From an uncultured Limosilactobacillus sp. (GTDB taxonomy: Bacteria > Bacillota > Bacilli > Lactobacillales > Lactobacillaceae): a stretch of DNA of 64,000 nt. This document shows, piece by piece, positions 1 through 8,645 of the stretch; the first letter of the stretch is position 1, and the number at the start of each line of letters is the position of its first letter. Under the pieces are notes generated by a model. It had not been told where the DNA came from and ran no database searches. It was given only the letters and a program-made list of their open reading frames with translations. The translations under genes and the position numbers were made by a program. The stretch covers positions 19,576-83,575 of the forward strand of contig NZ_CAKPYE010000010.1 of NCBI RefSeq assembly GCF_934202705.1, read 5' to 3'.

Positions 1-668
1 TTTTCGTCTTTTTCGTTCCTGATCCGGAGAAAGTCGGGTTAGTTACTCTAAAGCCTAAGGATGAAGGCTGGCAAGCGACGACGAACCAAGCGATGGGTAA
101 AAATCCGTCTGGATTAATCATTATGTATGCCGTTCTAATTTTCTTGTTGCTAGTGTTGACGATGGTCTTTGCGGTCAAGTTACCAACGTTCTTTGTTCAA
201 TCAGGAATTGGTAGTGCGACGCAGGCCAGCACGACTTGGTCAATCGTGAACGTTACAACCGTGATTGGTGGCTTTATCTTTGGCCCGGTTTATAAAAAAC
301 TCGGGAAGTATGTATTGCCGCTTAGTCTTGTATTAGGCGGACTATGTATCTTTCTGATTGGAATCAGTCATTCAGTTCTGATGGTCCAAGTGATTGCTGG
401 GATTTCTGGAATTGCCAGTTCCTTAGCCATTCCGTATATTTTCGAACGCGTCAGTGAAGTTTCTAGTTCACAGCGAGCACCTTTCTATACATCAATCGTG
501 TTAGTTGGTTCGAATTTAGGATCATTCCTTTCGCCATATGCTGGCGAAATCTTGGGAACAACTGCCAAAGCGACGATTATTCATGCTGGAATTTGTGAAA
601 TTGTTTTAGCGATTATTATTCTGGTGGCGGTCTTATTCATGAAAAAGTCACCACAAACAATGGAATAA
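1..668 (+). CDS. MFS transporter, C-terminal half (5' truncated by window edge)
   Basis: The reading frame is open from base 3 to the stop at 668, so the gene starts before the window. About 221 residues are visible. They begin at the end of a hydrophobic segment, run through a polar loop (PDPEKVG), and continue with about six hydrophobic helices. This fits the second half of a 12-helix major facilitator permease with its central cytoplasmic loop. A Met codon at 93 lies inside the loop and is not a likely start. The substrate cannot be told from this half. An inverted repeat at 682-708 follows the stop, so the gene probably ends its transcription unit. Confidence 0.8.
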   Translation, partial: FVFFVPDPEKVGLVTLKPKDEGWQATTNQAMGKNPSGLIIMYAVLIFLLLVLTMVFAVKLPTFFVQSGIGSATQASTTWSIVNVTTVIGGFIFGPVYKKLGKYVLPLSLVLGGLCIFLIGISHSVLMVQVIAGISGIASSLAIPYIFERVSEVSSSQRAPFYTSIVLVGSNLGSFLSPYAGEILGTTAKATIIHAGICEIVLAIIILVAVLFMKKSPQTME

Positions 669-681
669 AATTATTAGGTTG

Positions 682-713
682 AAGTCGTTAGTTAAAAACT
701 AGCGGCTTTATTT
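682..713 (+). terminator. Intrinsic terminator after the MFS gene
   Basis: A 12-bp stem (682-693 with 697-708, including G-U pairs) has a 3-nt loop and is followed by TTTATTTATT. It lies directly after the MFS stop codon and before the phosphoglycerate mutase gene. Confidence 0.65.
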
Positions 714-767
714 ATTCCGTAAATTCAAAGGTGGTAAAATAAAACCATGATGAAAGGGGAGAAAGTA

Positions 768-1460
768 ATGGCAACTTTAGTAATGGTTCGGCATGGGCAG
801 AGTCAAGCAAATCTCGATAACGTGTTTACGGGATGGAGTGACTCACCTTTAACAACGAAGGGACTTGCTCAGGGACACCAAGTTGGCCGTGAATTGTGCA
901 AAGCTGGTTACCGATTTAATGATGTGTACACGTCATATATGCGACGCTCAATTATGACTGCCAATATCATCTTAGACGAAATTGACCAGCTTTATTTACC
1001 GATCCACAAAACGTGGCGCCTGAATGAACGTCATTATGGGGCGTTAAGTGGCCAAAATAAGGCTGTGGTGAAACGCCAAGTGGGCGCTGAACAATTGCAC
1101 CGATGGCGACGCGGCTATACTGAAGTTCCACCCCGTCTTACTAAACGTCAACACGAACGTCGGTATGACCGATTGGGGGTACAGGAGCCACTAAGCGAGA
1201 GTCTCCAAATGACTTTAGAACGGATTTTGCCATACTGGCAGGATCGGATTGCTCCCCGACTATTAGACCAGAAAAATCAATTGATCGTTGCCCACGGAAG
1301 CTCGCTTCGGGCGTTAGTCAAGTACATTGAGCAGATCCCCGATGATCAAATTGATCAGGTGGAAGTTCCCAATGGTCAGCCGATTGTTTACCAATTTGAT
1401 GACCAGTTACACCTATTAAATAAGAAAATTTTAAAGGAGAACGAAAATGCCAATTCATGA
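768..1460 (+). CDS. gpmA: 2,3-bisphosphoglycerate-dependent phosphoglycerate mutase family protein
   Basis: The protein (230 aa) has the histidine phosphatase signature VRHGQSQAN near the N-terminus (catalytic His about residue 10). It also has FTGWSDSPLT, LNERHYGALSG and the second catalytic His in VAHGSSLRALVKY, all typical of cofactor-dependent phosphoglycerate mutase, which interconverts 3- and 2-phosphoglycerate in cytosolic glycolysis. Starting at 768 puts AGGGGAG at a good distance; the in-frame ATG at 747 has no such site. The usual AHGNS is AHGSS here, and spacing and sequence diverge after residue 110, so it may be a paralogue rather than the main glycolytic enzyme. Its 3' end overlaps the next gene by 14 nt, suggesting translational coupling. 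Confidence 0.82.
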   Translation: MATLVMVRHGQSQANLDNVFTGWSDSPLTTKGLAQGHQVGRELCKAGYRFNDVYTSYMRRSIMTANIILDEIDQLYLPIHKTWRLNERHYGALSGQNKAVVKRQVGAEQLHRWRRGYTEVPPRLTKRQHERRYDRLGVQEPLSESLQMTLERILPYWQDRIAPRLLDQKNQLIVAHGSSLRALVKYIEQIPDDQIDQVEVPNGQPIVYQFDDQLHLLNKKILKENENANS

Positions 1461-2337
1461 GATTGAAAACAACCCCACGATGAAGGGTCAGGTACGGCTC
1501 ATTGAAAATGTTGTGTACTCTGCTGTAGATGGTGAAGCAGTTAAGATGGACGTGTTAGCACCGTGGTCACAACGCTATGACTACCTAACAAGTAAGCCAC
1601 GACCACTGATTGTTTTTGTTCAAGGCAGTTCTTGGCGTTTACCAACAATGGGTGAAGAAATCCCACAATTAGTTCAGTTCGTAAAGGCAGGCTACGTGGT
1701 TGCAACGGTGCAACATCGGAATTCATTGGATGGGCATCCCTTCCCAGCCTTTTTGGAGGATGTTAAAACCGCTATTCGGTATCTACGGACGAACGCTCAT
1801 AAGTATTCTATTGATCCACAGCGGGTTGCCATTTGGGGAACCTCATCAGGAGCGAACGCGGCGTTGCTTGTGGGCCTCACATCAGATGATCCACGCTACA
1901 AAACTACTGAATACGCGGATCAATCTGATGCAGTCAACGCGGTGGTCAGTTGCTTTGCACCAACGGATGTTCTGGATACGTTCAACAGTACCAATCAAAT
2001 GCCCGGTGCTGATATTTTACAATTGTCGCTATTTGGCAGTGATCCAACGAAGTGGGATCAGCTCAAGCGGCAAATGAGCCCGCTGTACCAGATCAAAGAT
2101 GGGGCTAGTTATCCACCTTTCTTATTAATGCATGGCGATGCTGACCAAGTGGTGCCATACCACCAAATGGAAGATATGTACCAAGCATTAAATAATCATG
2201 GCACAAAAGTTGAAGCATACCGGGTCAAGGGGGCCAATCATGAACGCGACTTCTGGAGCCAGAAGATTTATGATTTGGTCAAGAAATTCTTGGCACCAGT
2301 CGAGCATCCTGAGCAAGAGAACGAGGAGGATTTTTAA
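1447..2337 (+). CDS. Alpha/beta hydrolase (esterase/BD-FAE-like)
   Basis: This 296-aa cytosolic alpha/beta-hydrolase has the nucleophile elbow GTSSG at residues 131-135 (Ser133). A late Asp lies in HGDADQVVPYHQ and a His in GANHERDF, completing a plausible Ser-Asp-His triad. The expected oxyanion-hole motif HGGGW is replaced by VQGSSW at about residues 58-63. The family includes esterases and acyl-peptide-like hydrolases, and the natural substrate is unknown. The start overlaps the mutase gene and is preceded by AAAGGAG. Its stop overlaps the pepN start (TAATG), so mutase, hydrolase and pepN are probably cotranscribed. Confidence 0.8.
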   Translation: MPIHEIENNPTMKGQVRLIENVVYSAVDGEAVKMDVLAPWSQRYDYLTSKPRPLIVFVQGSSWRLPTMGEEIPQLVQFVKAGYVVATVQHRNSLDGHPFPAFLEDVKTAIRYLRTNAHKYSIDPQRVAIWGTSSGANAALLVGLTSDDPRYKTTEYADQSDAVNAVVSCFAPTDVLDTFNSTNQMPGADILQLSLFGSDPTKWDQLKRQMSPLYQIKDGASYPPFLLMHGDADQVVPYHQMEDMYQALNNHGTKVEAYRVKGANHERDFWSQKIYDLVKKFLAPVEHPEQENEEDF

Positions 2338-4862
2338 TGAGTAAACGATTATTAGATGATTTTGTCCCAAGTAACTATCAAGTGTTTTTGAACATTGATC
2401 GACAGGCTAAGGCAATCCAAGGGATAACTACAATCACTGGAACTGCTAAGCATCAACAGATTGCAGTTAATCAAAAATTCTTAAACGTGGACCAAGTTGA
2501 ATTAGATGGTCAACCACTATCCTTTGAAGTTAATAATGACGCTGAAACGGTGATAATTGACTTGCCGACCACGGGTAAAGTTACCTTTAAGATTACCTAC
2601 CATGCGACATTAACGGACACGATGATGGGGATCTACCCGTCATACTACCAAGTTGACGGGGAGCAGAAAGAATTAATTGGTACCCAGTTTGAAACGACTG
2701 CAGCTCGGCAAGCCTTCCCATGTGTCGACGAGCCAGCAGCCAAGGCAACTTTTGATTTATCCATTAAATATGATGAACAACCAGGCGAAACCATTATTGC
2801 CAATATGCCCGAAGACAAGTGTGAAGCAGGAATTCACTACTTCAAACGGACAGTTAAAATGTCGACCTATTTAGTGGCGTTTGCTTTCGGTGATATGCAA
2901 AAGAAGTTAACGACCACCAAGAGTGGGGTTCAAGTCGGCGTATTTGCCACTAAAGCGCACCAACCTAAAGAACTAGATTTTGCTCTCGACATTGCTAAAC
3001 GTGCGATCGAATTTTATGAGGAGTTCTATCAAACACCATACCCGTTGGACCATTCATGGCAATTAGCTTTACCGGACTTTTCGGCTGGAGCCATGGAAAA
3101 CTGGGGGTTAGTTACTTATCGTGAAGCCTACTTATTGCTCGACCCTGATAACACTACGCTAGATAATAAAGAATTAGTGGCGACGGTTATCACCCACGAA
3201 CTGGCTCACCAATGGTTTGGTGATTTGGTTACGATGAACTGGTGGGATGATCTCTGGTTAAACGAGAGTTTTGCTAACATGATGGAATACCTGTCGGTCG
3301 ATGCCATTCACCCAGAATGGAAGATTTGGGAAATGTTCCAAACATCGGAAGTTCCAATGGCTTTGCAACGGGATGCCACGGATGGTGTACAATCAGTGCA
3401 CGTTGATGTAGAAAGCCCGGCGGAAATTGATTCGATTTTTGATGGGGCAATTGTTTACGCCAAGGGTTCGCGAATGTTGGTCATGGTTCGCTCACTGCTT
3501 GGCGATGAGGCCTTAAGAAGGGGCTTGAAGCAATACTTCATTGATCATCAGTATGGTAATGCTAAGGGTGATGACCTCTGGGATGCCTTAGGTCAGGCTT
3601 CTGGAATGAAAATCGGTGAAATCATGCATTCTTGGTTGAACCAACCGGGTTACCCAGTCGTGAGTGCTTCAATTGTGGATGGCCATTTGAAACTGCACCA
3701 ACAACAGTTCTTCATTGGTGCTGGGCAGGATCAAGGTCGGCTATGGAAGATTCCGTTGAACGCTAATTATGATGCTGCTCCGGAAATTATGGGTGAGGCT
3801 GACTTGGATCTCGGTGACTACCAACAATTACGGGCAACGAATGGTAAACCGTTCCGTTTAAATGTCGGCAACAATTCTCATTTCATCGTGAAGTATGATG
3901 AAACATTATTGAACGATTTGCTTGAGCACGTGGATGATTTGGATAACATTACGCAACTGCAATTATTGCAAGACCTCCGACTATTAGCTGAAGGCCGCCA
4001 AGTAACATTCGCTTCATTGGTACCACTTCTTCATCGCTTCAACAATAGTCATTCATCCATTGTGAATACGGTGCTTTATCAGATTGCCAACGCCCTCAAG
4101 AAATTTGTTGAACCGGGGACAGTAATGGAAGACAATTTACGAAAGTTCTTTAACCAGCTTAGTCAACAGCAGGTTGAACGTCTAGGCTGGCAGCCAATTG
4201 CTGGTGAAAGTAATGACGATCAATTAACCCGACCGATTGTTTTAGGGGCGGCACTTTATGGTAAGAACCAAACAGCTATTCAAAAGGCACATGAATTATT
4301 TACTTCAGTTCAAAACTTTGCTGAATTACCGGCAGCTGTCCGTCCGGCAATCCTAAGAAATGAAGCTGAGAATTATGGGACAGCGGAACTTTTTGACCGC
4401 TTTTGTAATGGTTACCAGACTGCAACGGATCCAAGCTTAAAGCAAGACTTGTGCTTTGCTACAACCAAGTTTACCGAGCCTGAACTCCTGAAACGTTTAG
4501 TTGCTAACTTCGAGGATGCGGGCTTCATTAAACCACAAGACTTACGAGCTTGGTATCGTGGCGTGCTAGCAAATAGTGCGGGGCAACAATTAGCTTGGGA
4601 TTGGATTCGGAATGACTGGTCCTGGCTTGAAGCCACGGTTGGTGGCGATATGGAGTTTGCCACCTTCATCACGGTTACGGCTGGGGTATTCCATACGGCA
4701 ACACGGTTAGCAGAATTCAAAGAATTCTTCGAACCGAAACTGTCGACACCAGGATTAACGAGAGAGATCAAGATGGATACTGGTGTGATTACCAGTCGAG
4801 CTGCTCTGGTTGAACATGAAAAGAATGGCGTGAATGCCGCAATTGCAAAGCAAGTGCAGTAA
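2337..4862 (+). CDS. pepN: Aminopeptidase N (M1 family)
   Basis: This 841-aa zinc metallopeptidase removes N-terminal residues from peptides in the cytosol, a core step in casein and peptide use by lactic acid bacteria. The substrate-recognition motif GAMEN is at residues 251-255. The zinc site HELAH at 287-291 is followed by the third ligand Glu in WLNESFA. The length matches lactobacillar PepN (about 840-850 aa). The start overlaps the preceding hydrolase stop by one base. A strong hairpin at 4879-4909 separates it from the convergent pepC, so two general aminopeptidases sit tail to tail. Confidence 0.96.
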   Translation: MSKRLLDDFVPSNYQVFLNIDRQAKAIQGITTITGTAKHQQIAVNQKFLNVDQVELDGQPLSFEVNNDAETVIIDLPTTGKVTFKITYHATLTDTMMGIYPSYYQVDGEQKELIGTQFETTAARQAFPCVDEPAAKATFDLSIKYDEQPGETIIANMPEDKCEAGIHYFKRTVKMSTYLVAFAFGDMQKKLTTTKSGVQVGVFATKAHQPKELDFALDIAKRAIEFYEEFYQTPYPLDHSWQLALPDFSAGAMENWGLVTYREAYLLLDPDNTTLDNKELVATVITHELAHQWFGDLVTMNWWDDLWLNESFANMMEYLSVDAIHPEWKIWEMFQTSEVPMALQRDATDGVQSVHVDVESPAEIDSIFDGAIVYAKGSRMLVMVRSLLGDEALRRGLKQYFIDHQYGNAKGDDLWDALGQASGMKIGEIMHSWLNQPGYPVVSASIVDGHLKLHQQQFFIGAGQDQGRLWKIPLNANYDAAPEIMGEADLDLGDYQQLRATNGKPFRLNVGNNSHFIVKYDETLLNDLLEHVDDLDNITQLQLLQDLRLLAEGRQVTFASLVPLLHRFNNSHSSIVNTVLYQIANALKKFVEPGTVMEDNLRKFFNQLSQQQVERLGWQPIAGESNDDQLTRPIVLGAALYGKNQTAIQKAHELFTSVQNFAELPAAVRPAILRNEAENYGTAELFDRFCNGYQTATDPSLKQDLCFATTKFTEPELLKRLVANFEDAGFIKPQDLRAWYRGVLANSAGQQLAWDWIRNDWSWLEATVGGDMEFATFITVTAGVFHTATRLAEFKEFFEPKLSTPGLTREIKMDTGVITSRAALVEHEKNGVNAAIAKQVQ

Positions 4863-4875
4863 TTAAGTTCCAGAT

Positions 4876-4912
4876 GAAAAAGGCGACCAGCTTTTTGCTG
4901 GTCGCCTTTAGT
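4876..4912. terminator. Terminator between convergent pepN and pepC
   Basis: A 13-bp perfect inverted repeat (4879-4891 with 4897-4909) has a T-rich loop. On the minus strand it is followed by TTTTTC, and on the plus strand only by TTTAG. It is therefore strongest for pepC and may serve both genes. Confidence 0.8.
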
Positions 4913-4922
4913 TATGTCCTGC

Positions 4923-6260
4923 TTAGGCTAAAGTACCCATTGGGTCCCATGGCTTTAGCACAATTGGTTTTTGAGCAGCGGCTTTCTTAAGCTCGTCGCT
5001 AAGGTATTTTTTATTAATCACGATTTGGTAACAGTATTGATCCATCCAGGCGTCGCTCATAACAAAGTAGCCCTTTGTACCAACCTTAAGCCCCCATGAA
5101 TTTTCAACCTTCCACTTAGTAGGTTGATCATTCACGAGGTCCACACCCGTGAGCACCATCGCATGATCCATCATGCTTTCACCATAGTCAAGGGCTTCCG
5201 CTTTAGTCATAGTTAACTCCGTATCAAAAAGCTGTTCGTAATTGTAAGTATTCAGTGCCATCAATCCGTGTTTAGTATTAGAATACTTAACCACATCAGA
5301 GCCAAACCAAACGCTTTCGCCGCCTTTGAGTTGGTTAATTGCTAGTTGTTTAAAGTCGTCCATTGACAGGTTTAAGTGCTTAACTTGGCGTCCGCCAACG
5401 ACATTGCCAAGCATTTCAATCGTGTAGGTCTTACGATATGCTTTATCAGCAGTGGGTGCTTGAATGATTGAAATATAATCGTCAAGGTTCCATCCGACAT
5501 ACTTCTTAAAGAAGTCTTGTGGGGTTAAATCAGCATCGTGATGGTATTCTTTGTCCTTTTTGGTACGGTATTCAAAGTCAAATTTCGTGACGGGTTCCCC
5601 AAAAGCATATGCGAGCATCCGATAAACGTTGTTGAGCATTTGTTTCCGAATTGCATTGATTTCATCATTTACTGTTTGATCTTGGACAAGCTTTCGTAAA
5701 ACCACCGCATCGTGACGAAGTTGGTTGTTCAAGACAGCGTTGATTTCATTTGAACGGCTGGAATTATATGATTCTGGCATGGCGGACTTCGGAACAACTC
5801 CGTACTTTTCAATCAGGGCGCATAACATGTCCCATTGACCACCATCTTGTTGGGGTGTTTCTAGCAGCCAAGCTACTTTTCGATCGCCCAGTGGTAAGTT
5901 GGCAGTGTTAATGATATTTTCGTAGAACCAGTTGGCTTTTTCAAATTTATCCCAGAAGAAAGCGTAAGATTGTGACAATTCAAAATTATCTGGAAGGTTG
6001 AATTTTTGTTGCATTTCATGACGCATCGTATTTAACGCTGCAAACATCCAGCATCGACCAGACTGTTTTTGATCGGCCACGTCACCGGTCGCCAAATCAA
6101 TGGAAAAAACCGGGGCATCATCAGCAATGGAATGCCAATTGAAACTGGCAGCGCGCACTCCATTAGTGGTCACCGCATTTTCTAAAACTTGGGCGTTTGG
6201 CCGGTTGTGATAATCTTGGGCAAAATCTTGAAGATCATTGTTAGTAATGGTAAAACTCAC
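4923..6260 (-). CDS. pepC: Aminopeptidase C (C1B, bleomycin hydrolase family)
   Basis: This 445-aa cysteine aminopeptidase has the active-site stretch QKQSGRCWMFAALN (Cys70). The catalytic His is in DHAMVLTG and the Asn in VENSWG, the papain-type triad of the PepC/bleomycin hydrolase family. These are hexameric cytosolic enzymes with an internal active site that trim peptides from the N-terminus. The length agrees with lactococcal and lactobacillar PepC (about 436-449 aa). The ATG is preceded by AAAGGAG on the minus strand. It is transcribed toward pepN and shares the terminator region. Confidence 0.96.
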   Translation of the reverse strand: MSFTITNNDLQDFAQDYHNRPNAQVLENAVTTNGVRAASFNWHSIADDAPVFSIDLATGDVADQKQSGRCWMFAALNTMRHEMQQKFNLPDNFELSQSYAFFWDKFEKANWFYENIINTANLPLGDRKVAWLLETPQQDGGQWDMLCALIEKYGVVPKSAMPESYNSSRSNEINAVLNNQLRHDAVVLRKLVQDQTVNDEINAIRKQMLNNVYRMLAYAFGEPVTKFDFEYRTKKDKEYHHDADLTPQDFFKKYVGWNLDDYISIIQAPTADKAYRKTYTIEMLGNVVGGRQVKHLNLSMDDFKQLAINQLKGGESVWFGSDVVKYSNTKHGLMALNTYNYEQLFDTELTMTKAEALDYGESMMDHAMVLTGVDLVNDQPTKWKVENSWGLKVGTKGYFVMSDAWMDQYCYQIVINKKYLSDELKKAAAQKPIVLKPWDPMGTLA

Positions 6261-6309
6261 AAAAAATCACTCCTTTAAAAGATATTGGTTACCATTATAC
6301 CGTATTTAA

Positions 6310-6924
6310 TTAATACGGGTAGGAATCAAGATGATCATTTTTGGTGATTTGGCGAACGGCTCTGGCTGGAACCCCAAGGACAAGTGAATTTTCTGGCATA
6401 TCATGAGTCACCACAGCACCAGCACCAACGACACAACCAGCACCAATTGTGACCCCCGGACAGACGGTGACATTACTCCCGAGCCAACAATTATTACCGA
6501 TGTTGATGGGCTTGCCCAGTTCTAAGTCCGTAAACGTCCCATCCGCTTGCTGCCGAGGATTTCGTTGTTGCCACCGCAAAGGGTGGGTAGCGGTAATCAG
6601 ACTAACATTTGGTCCCAACATCACATTGTTACCAATGGTAATGGGGCAGGTATCTAAGACAGTGAGGTTAAAATTTGCGTAAAAATCATCACCGATGTTA
6701 GTAAAGCGACCATAATCAAACTGCATGGGTCCTTGAAGATAGATGCCCTTACCGTGGTGAGGAATGAGCTGATCAACAATTTGTTTTCGTGCTGCGGTGT
6801 TAGTATCGCGGAGTTGATTATAATCCTGACAAAGTCGATGAGCGATTTCATGCAAAGTATTTAGTTCTGGTGTGTCGGGACGATAAGGTTCGCCGGCGAG
6901 CATTTTTTGTGTATTTTCTTCCAT
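6310..6924 (-). CDS. maa: Sugar O-acetyltransferase (maltose/galactoside type)
   Basis: This 204-aa protein has an N-terminal helical MAC domain (MLAGEPYRPDTPEL). A left-handed beta-helix of hexapeptide repeats follows (IGNNVMLGPNVSLITATHP, IGNNCWLGSNVTVCPGVTIG). It transfers acetyl from acetyl-CoA to a sugar hydroxyl; the catalytic His is probably in TATHPL. The family includes Maa and LacA, and the sugar specificity cannot be read. The start has AAAGGAG 9 nt upstream. It lies between pepC and rpiA, separated from rpiA by a hairpin. Confidence 0.88.
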   Translation of the reverse strand: MEENTQKMLAGEPYRPDTPELNTLHEIAHRLCQDYNQLRDTNTAARKQIVDQLIPHHGKGIYLQGPMQFDYGRFTNIGDDFYANFNLTVLDTCPITIGNNVMLGPNVSLITATHPLRWQQRNPRQQADGTFTDLELGKPINIGNNCWLGSNVTVCPGVTIGAGCVVGAGAVVTHDMPENSLVLGVPARAVRQITKNDHLDSYPY

Positions 6925-6942
6925 CGCAAAAACTCCTTTGGT

Positions 6943-6975
6943 GTAAAAAGCCCACTGGTAACTACCAGTAGGCTA
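6943..6975 (-). terminator. Terminator after rpiA
   Basis: A stem of about 10-11 bp (6964-6974 with 6949-6959 in minus-strand reading) is followed by TTTTTAC. It lies just downstream of the rpiA stop on the minus strand. Confidence 0.7.
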
Positions 6976-6982
6976 GATGAAA

Positions 6983-7666
6983 TTATCTATTAGCATGTAA
7001 AACTTCAGGACCGTTATCGCGACCAACGATAACATCGTCAACTCGGTTCAAGAATAGGCCGTGTTCTACTACGCCAACGGTGTGGATCAGATCTTCAGCT
7101 AAGGCATGAGGATCTTTAATTTGTCCAAGGTGGATATCAATGATGAAGTTATTTTCATCAGTGCGGTATTTTTGATCGTCCGCCATTCGCCAAACTGGTT
7201 TGTAGCCTTTCTTTTCAAAAGCGTTAAAGACGTGTTGAGCACCAAATGGGATGACTTCGACTGGCACACCAAAATCACCGATTCGTGGTACCAGTTTTGA
7301 TTGGTCAACAATCCAAATCTTCTTAGTTGAAGCGTTATTAACGATCTTTTCCCAGAGGAGGGCGCCACCACCGCCTTTAATTCCGTTAAAGTCATCGTCA
7401 ACTTCATCGGCACCGTCAATACAAAGATCAATGTGGTCAACCTCATCAATATCTTTAATCGTGATCCCTAAGGATTCGGCCTGCTTCGTTGTACGGTTGG
7501 AAGTGGTGACCCCAATAATATTGAGTCCTTCATTTTTGACCCGGTCGCCAAGGGCATCCACCATGTAGCGAACCGTAGAACCAGTGCCAAGGCCAACAAT
7601 CATGCCATCTTTGATATACTTAACGGCCTCTTTACCGACTTGTGCTTTTAATTCGTTTTGATCCAT
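6983..7666 (-). CDS. rpiA: Ribose-5-phosphate isomerase A
   Basis: This 227-aa cytosolic isomerase interconverts ribose-5-phosphate and ribulose-5-phosphate in the pentose phosphate/phosphoketolase route. Diagnostic motifs are GLGTGSTVRYMVDAL (phosphate loop), DGADEVD (catalytic Asp) and KGGGGALLWEKI. The length is typical (about 225-230 aa). AAAGGAGATT precedes the start on the minus strand. A small GNAT gene lies 27 bp upstream on the same strand, so the two are probably transcribed together. Confidence 0.96.
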   Translation of the reverse strand: MDQNELKAQVGKEAVKYIKDGMIVGLGTGSTVRYMVDALGDRVKNEGLNIIGVTTSNRTTKQAESLGITIKDIDEVDHIDLCIDGADEVDDDFNGIKGGGGALLWEKIVNNASTKKIWIVDQSKLVPRIGDFGVPVEVIPFGAQHVFNAFEKKGYKPVWRMADDQKYRTDENNFIIDIHLGQIKDPHALAEDLIHTVGVVEHGLFLNRVDDVIVGRDNGPEVLHANR

Positions 7667-7693
7667 TTAAATAATCTCCTTTTACATTCGATC

Positions 7694-7975
7694 TTATGAT
7701 AATAATACGGATTGTGCTTTCGGATGCAATTTAAAGTAGTGTTTGGCATATGGACACATGATTTTAACAGTCCATTGATGGTCACGAGCCTGCTGAACAA
7801 AATGATCCATCAGTCGAGTGGCTAAACCATGACCACGAAATGCCGGTACGACAAAAACTCGTTCAACTACTACATGATTACTGCCAGCGGTGACGGCTGA
7901 GAAACTGACTTCGCCAGCCCAACTGTCATCATCAGAGAATGCGCTGATTTTACCATTTGTAACAACGAAATGCAT
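7694..7975 (-). CDS. Small GNAT-family N-acetyltransferase (YjdJ-like)
   Basis: This short 93-aa protein has the acetyl-CoA-binding core of the GNAT fold: VERVFVVPAFRGHGLATRLMDHFV. CPYAKHYFKLHP follows near the C-terminus, as in the minimal YjdJ/YidJ-type acetyltransferases. These act on small molecules or protein N-termini, and the target here is unknown. AAAGGAGGTG is upstream on the minus strand. It is divergent from dut and probably heads the unit with rpiA. Confidence 0.8.
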   Translation of the reverse strand: MHFVVTNGKISAFSDDDSWAGEVSFSAVTAGSNHVVVERVFVVPAFRGHGLATRLMDHFVQQARDHQWTVKIMCPYAKHYFKLHPKAQSVLLS

Positions 7976-8096
7976 ACCGAAAACACCTCCTTTCTAACGA
8001 TCTTTTTTGCACAATAAATTGTCACTGTTTTAATAATAAAAGTCAAGCAAACTTCATGTTACAATTGATAAGTAATCAGATAAACGGGGTGAAATT

Positions 8097-8633
8097 ATGA
8101 AACGGGGATTTAAAGTCGTTTCCACAAAGCTAGATCAAGGATTGCACTTACCACAGCGTCAAACCAAACAGGCAGCTGGCTATGACTTTGAAGCGGCGGA
8201 AAACTTTGTGTTGCCTTCGATTTGGAAGGGCAATTTTATTAAAACTTTATGGAAAATTCATCATCAGGACCAATTAACGGCAGATGATATTAGCAAGGGT
8301 GATCAGAGCTTGAAGCCATATTTGGTGCCAACGGGGATTAAGGCCTATATGCAGCCAGATGAAGTATTAATGTTGTTTAATCGTTCTAGCGGACCATTGA
8401 AACGGCGACTCATTTTACCGAATGGAGTTGGGATAATTGATGCCGATTATTACGATAATCCTGCCAATGAAGGCGAAATTTTTGTACAGTTAATTAATTA
8501 TGGGTTGACTGATTACCACATTAAAAAAGGTGAACGAATCGCTCAGGGGATTTTCGTTCCTTACTTAATGGCAGACACGGAAGAACAACCGCAAGCCATG
8601 CGGGAAGGTGGTTTTGGGTCAACCAAGGAATAA
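8097..8633 (+). CDS. dut: dUTP diphosphatase
   Basis: This 178-aa trimeric-type dUTPase hydrolyses dUTP to dUMP and pyrophosphate, limiting uracil in DNA and feeding dTMP synthesis. Its motifs are FNRSSGPLKRRLILPNGVGIIDADYYDN (uridine-binding hairpin), GERIAQGIF and the C-terminal P-loop-like EGGFGSTKE. It is longer than the minimal 145-aa enzymes because of an insert at about residues 35-75. This longer form is common in lactobacilli. It is followed 12 bp later by radA, giving a nucleotide-hygiene and DNA-repair pair. Confidence 0.94.
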   Translation: MKRGFKVVSTKLDQGLHLPQRQTKQAAGYDFEAAENFVLPSIWKGNFIKTLWKIHHQDQLTADDISKGDQSLKPYLVPTGIKAYMQPDEVLMLFNRSSGPLKRRLILPNGVGIIDADYYDNPANEGEIFVQLINYGLTDYHIKKGERIAQGIFVPYLMADTEEQPQAMREGGFGSTKE

Positions 8634-8645
8634 GAGGGATAAAAG

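Noticed and set aside
1700..2077. 125-codon ORF inside the alpha/beta hydrolase
   Set aside because: It lies fully within a well-supported gene in another frame and has no ribosome site or recognisable domain.
7099..7568. Long overlapping ORFs inside rpiA
   Set aside because: Both strands carry open frames of about 105-116 codons, but they lack ribosome sites and protein-like patterns and mirror rpiA codons.
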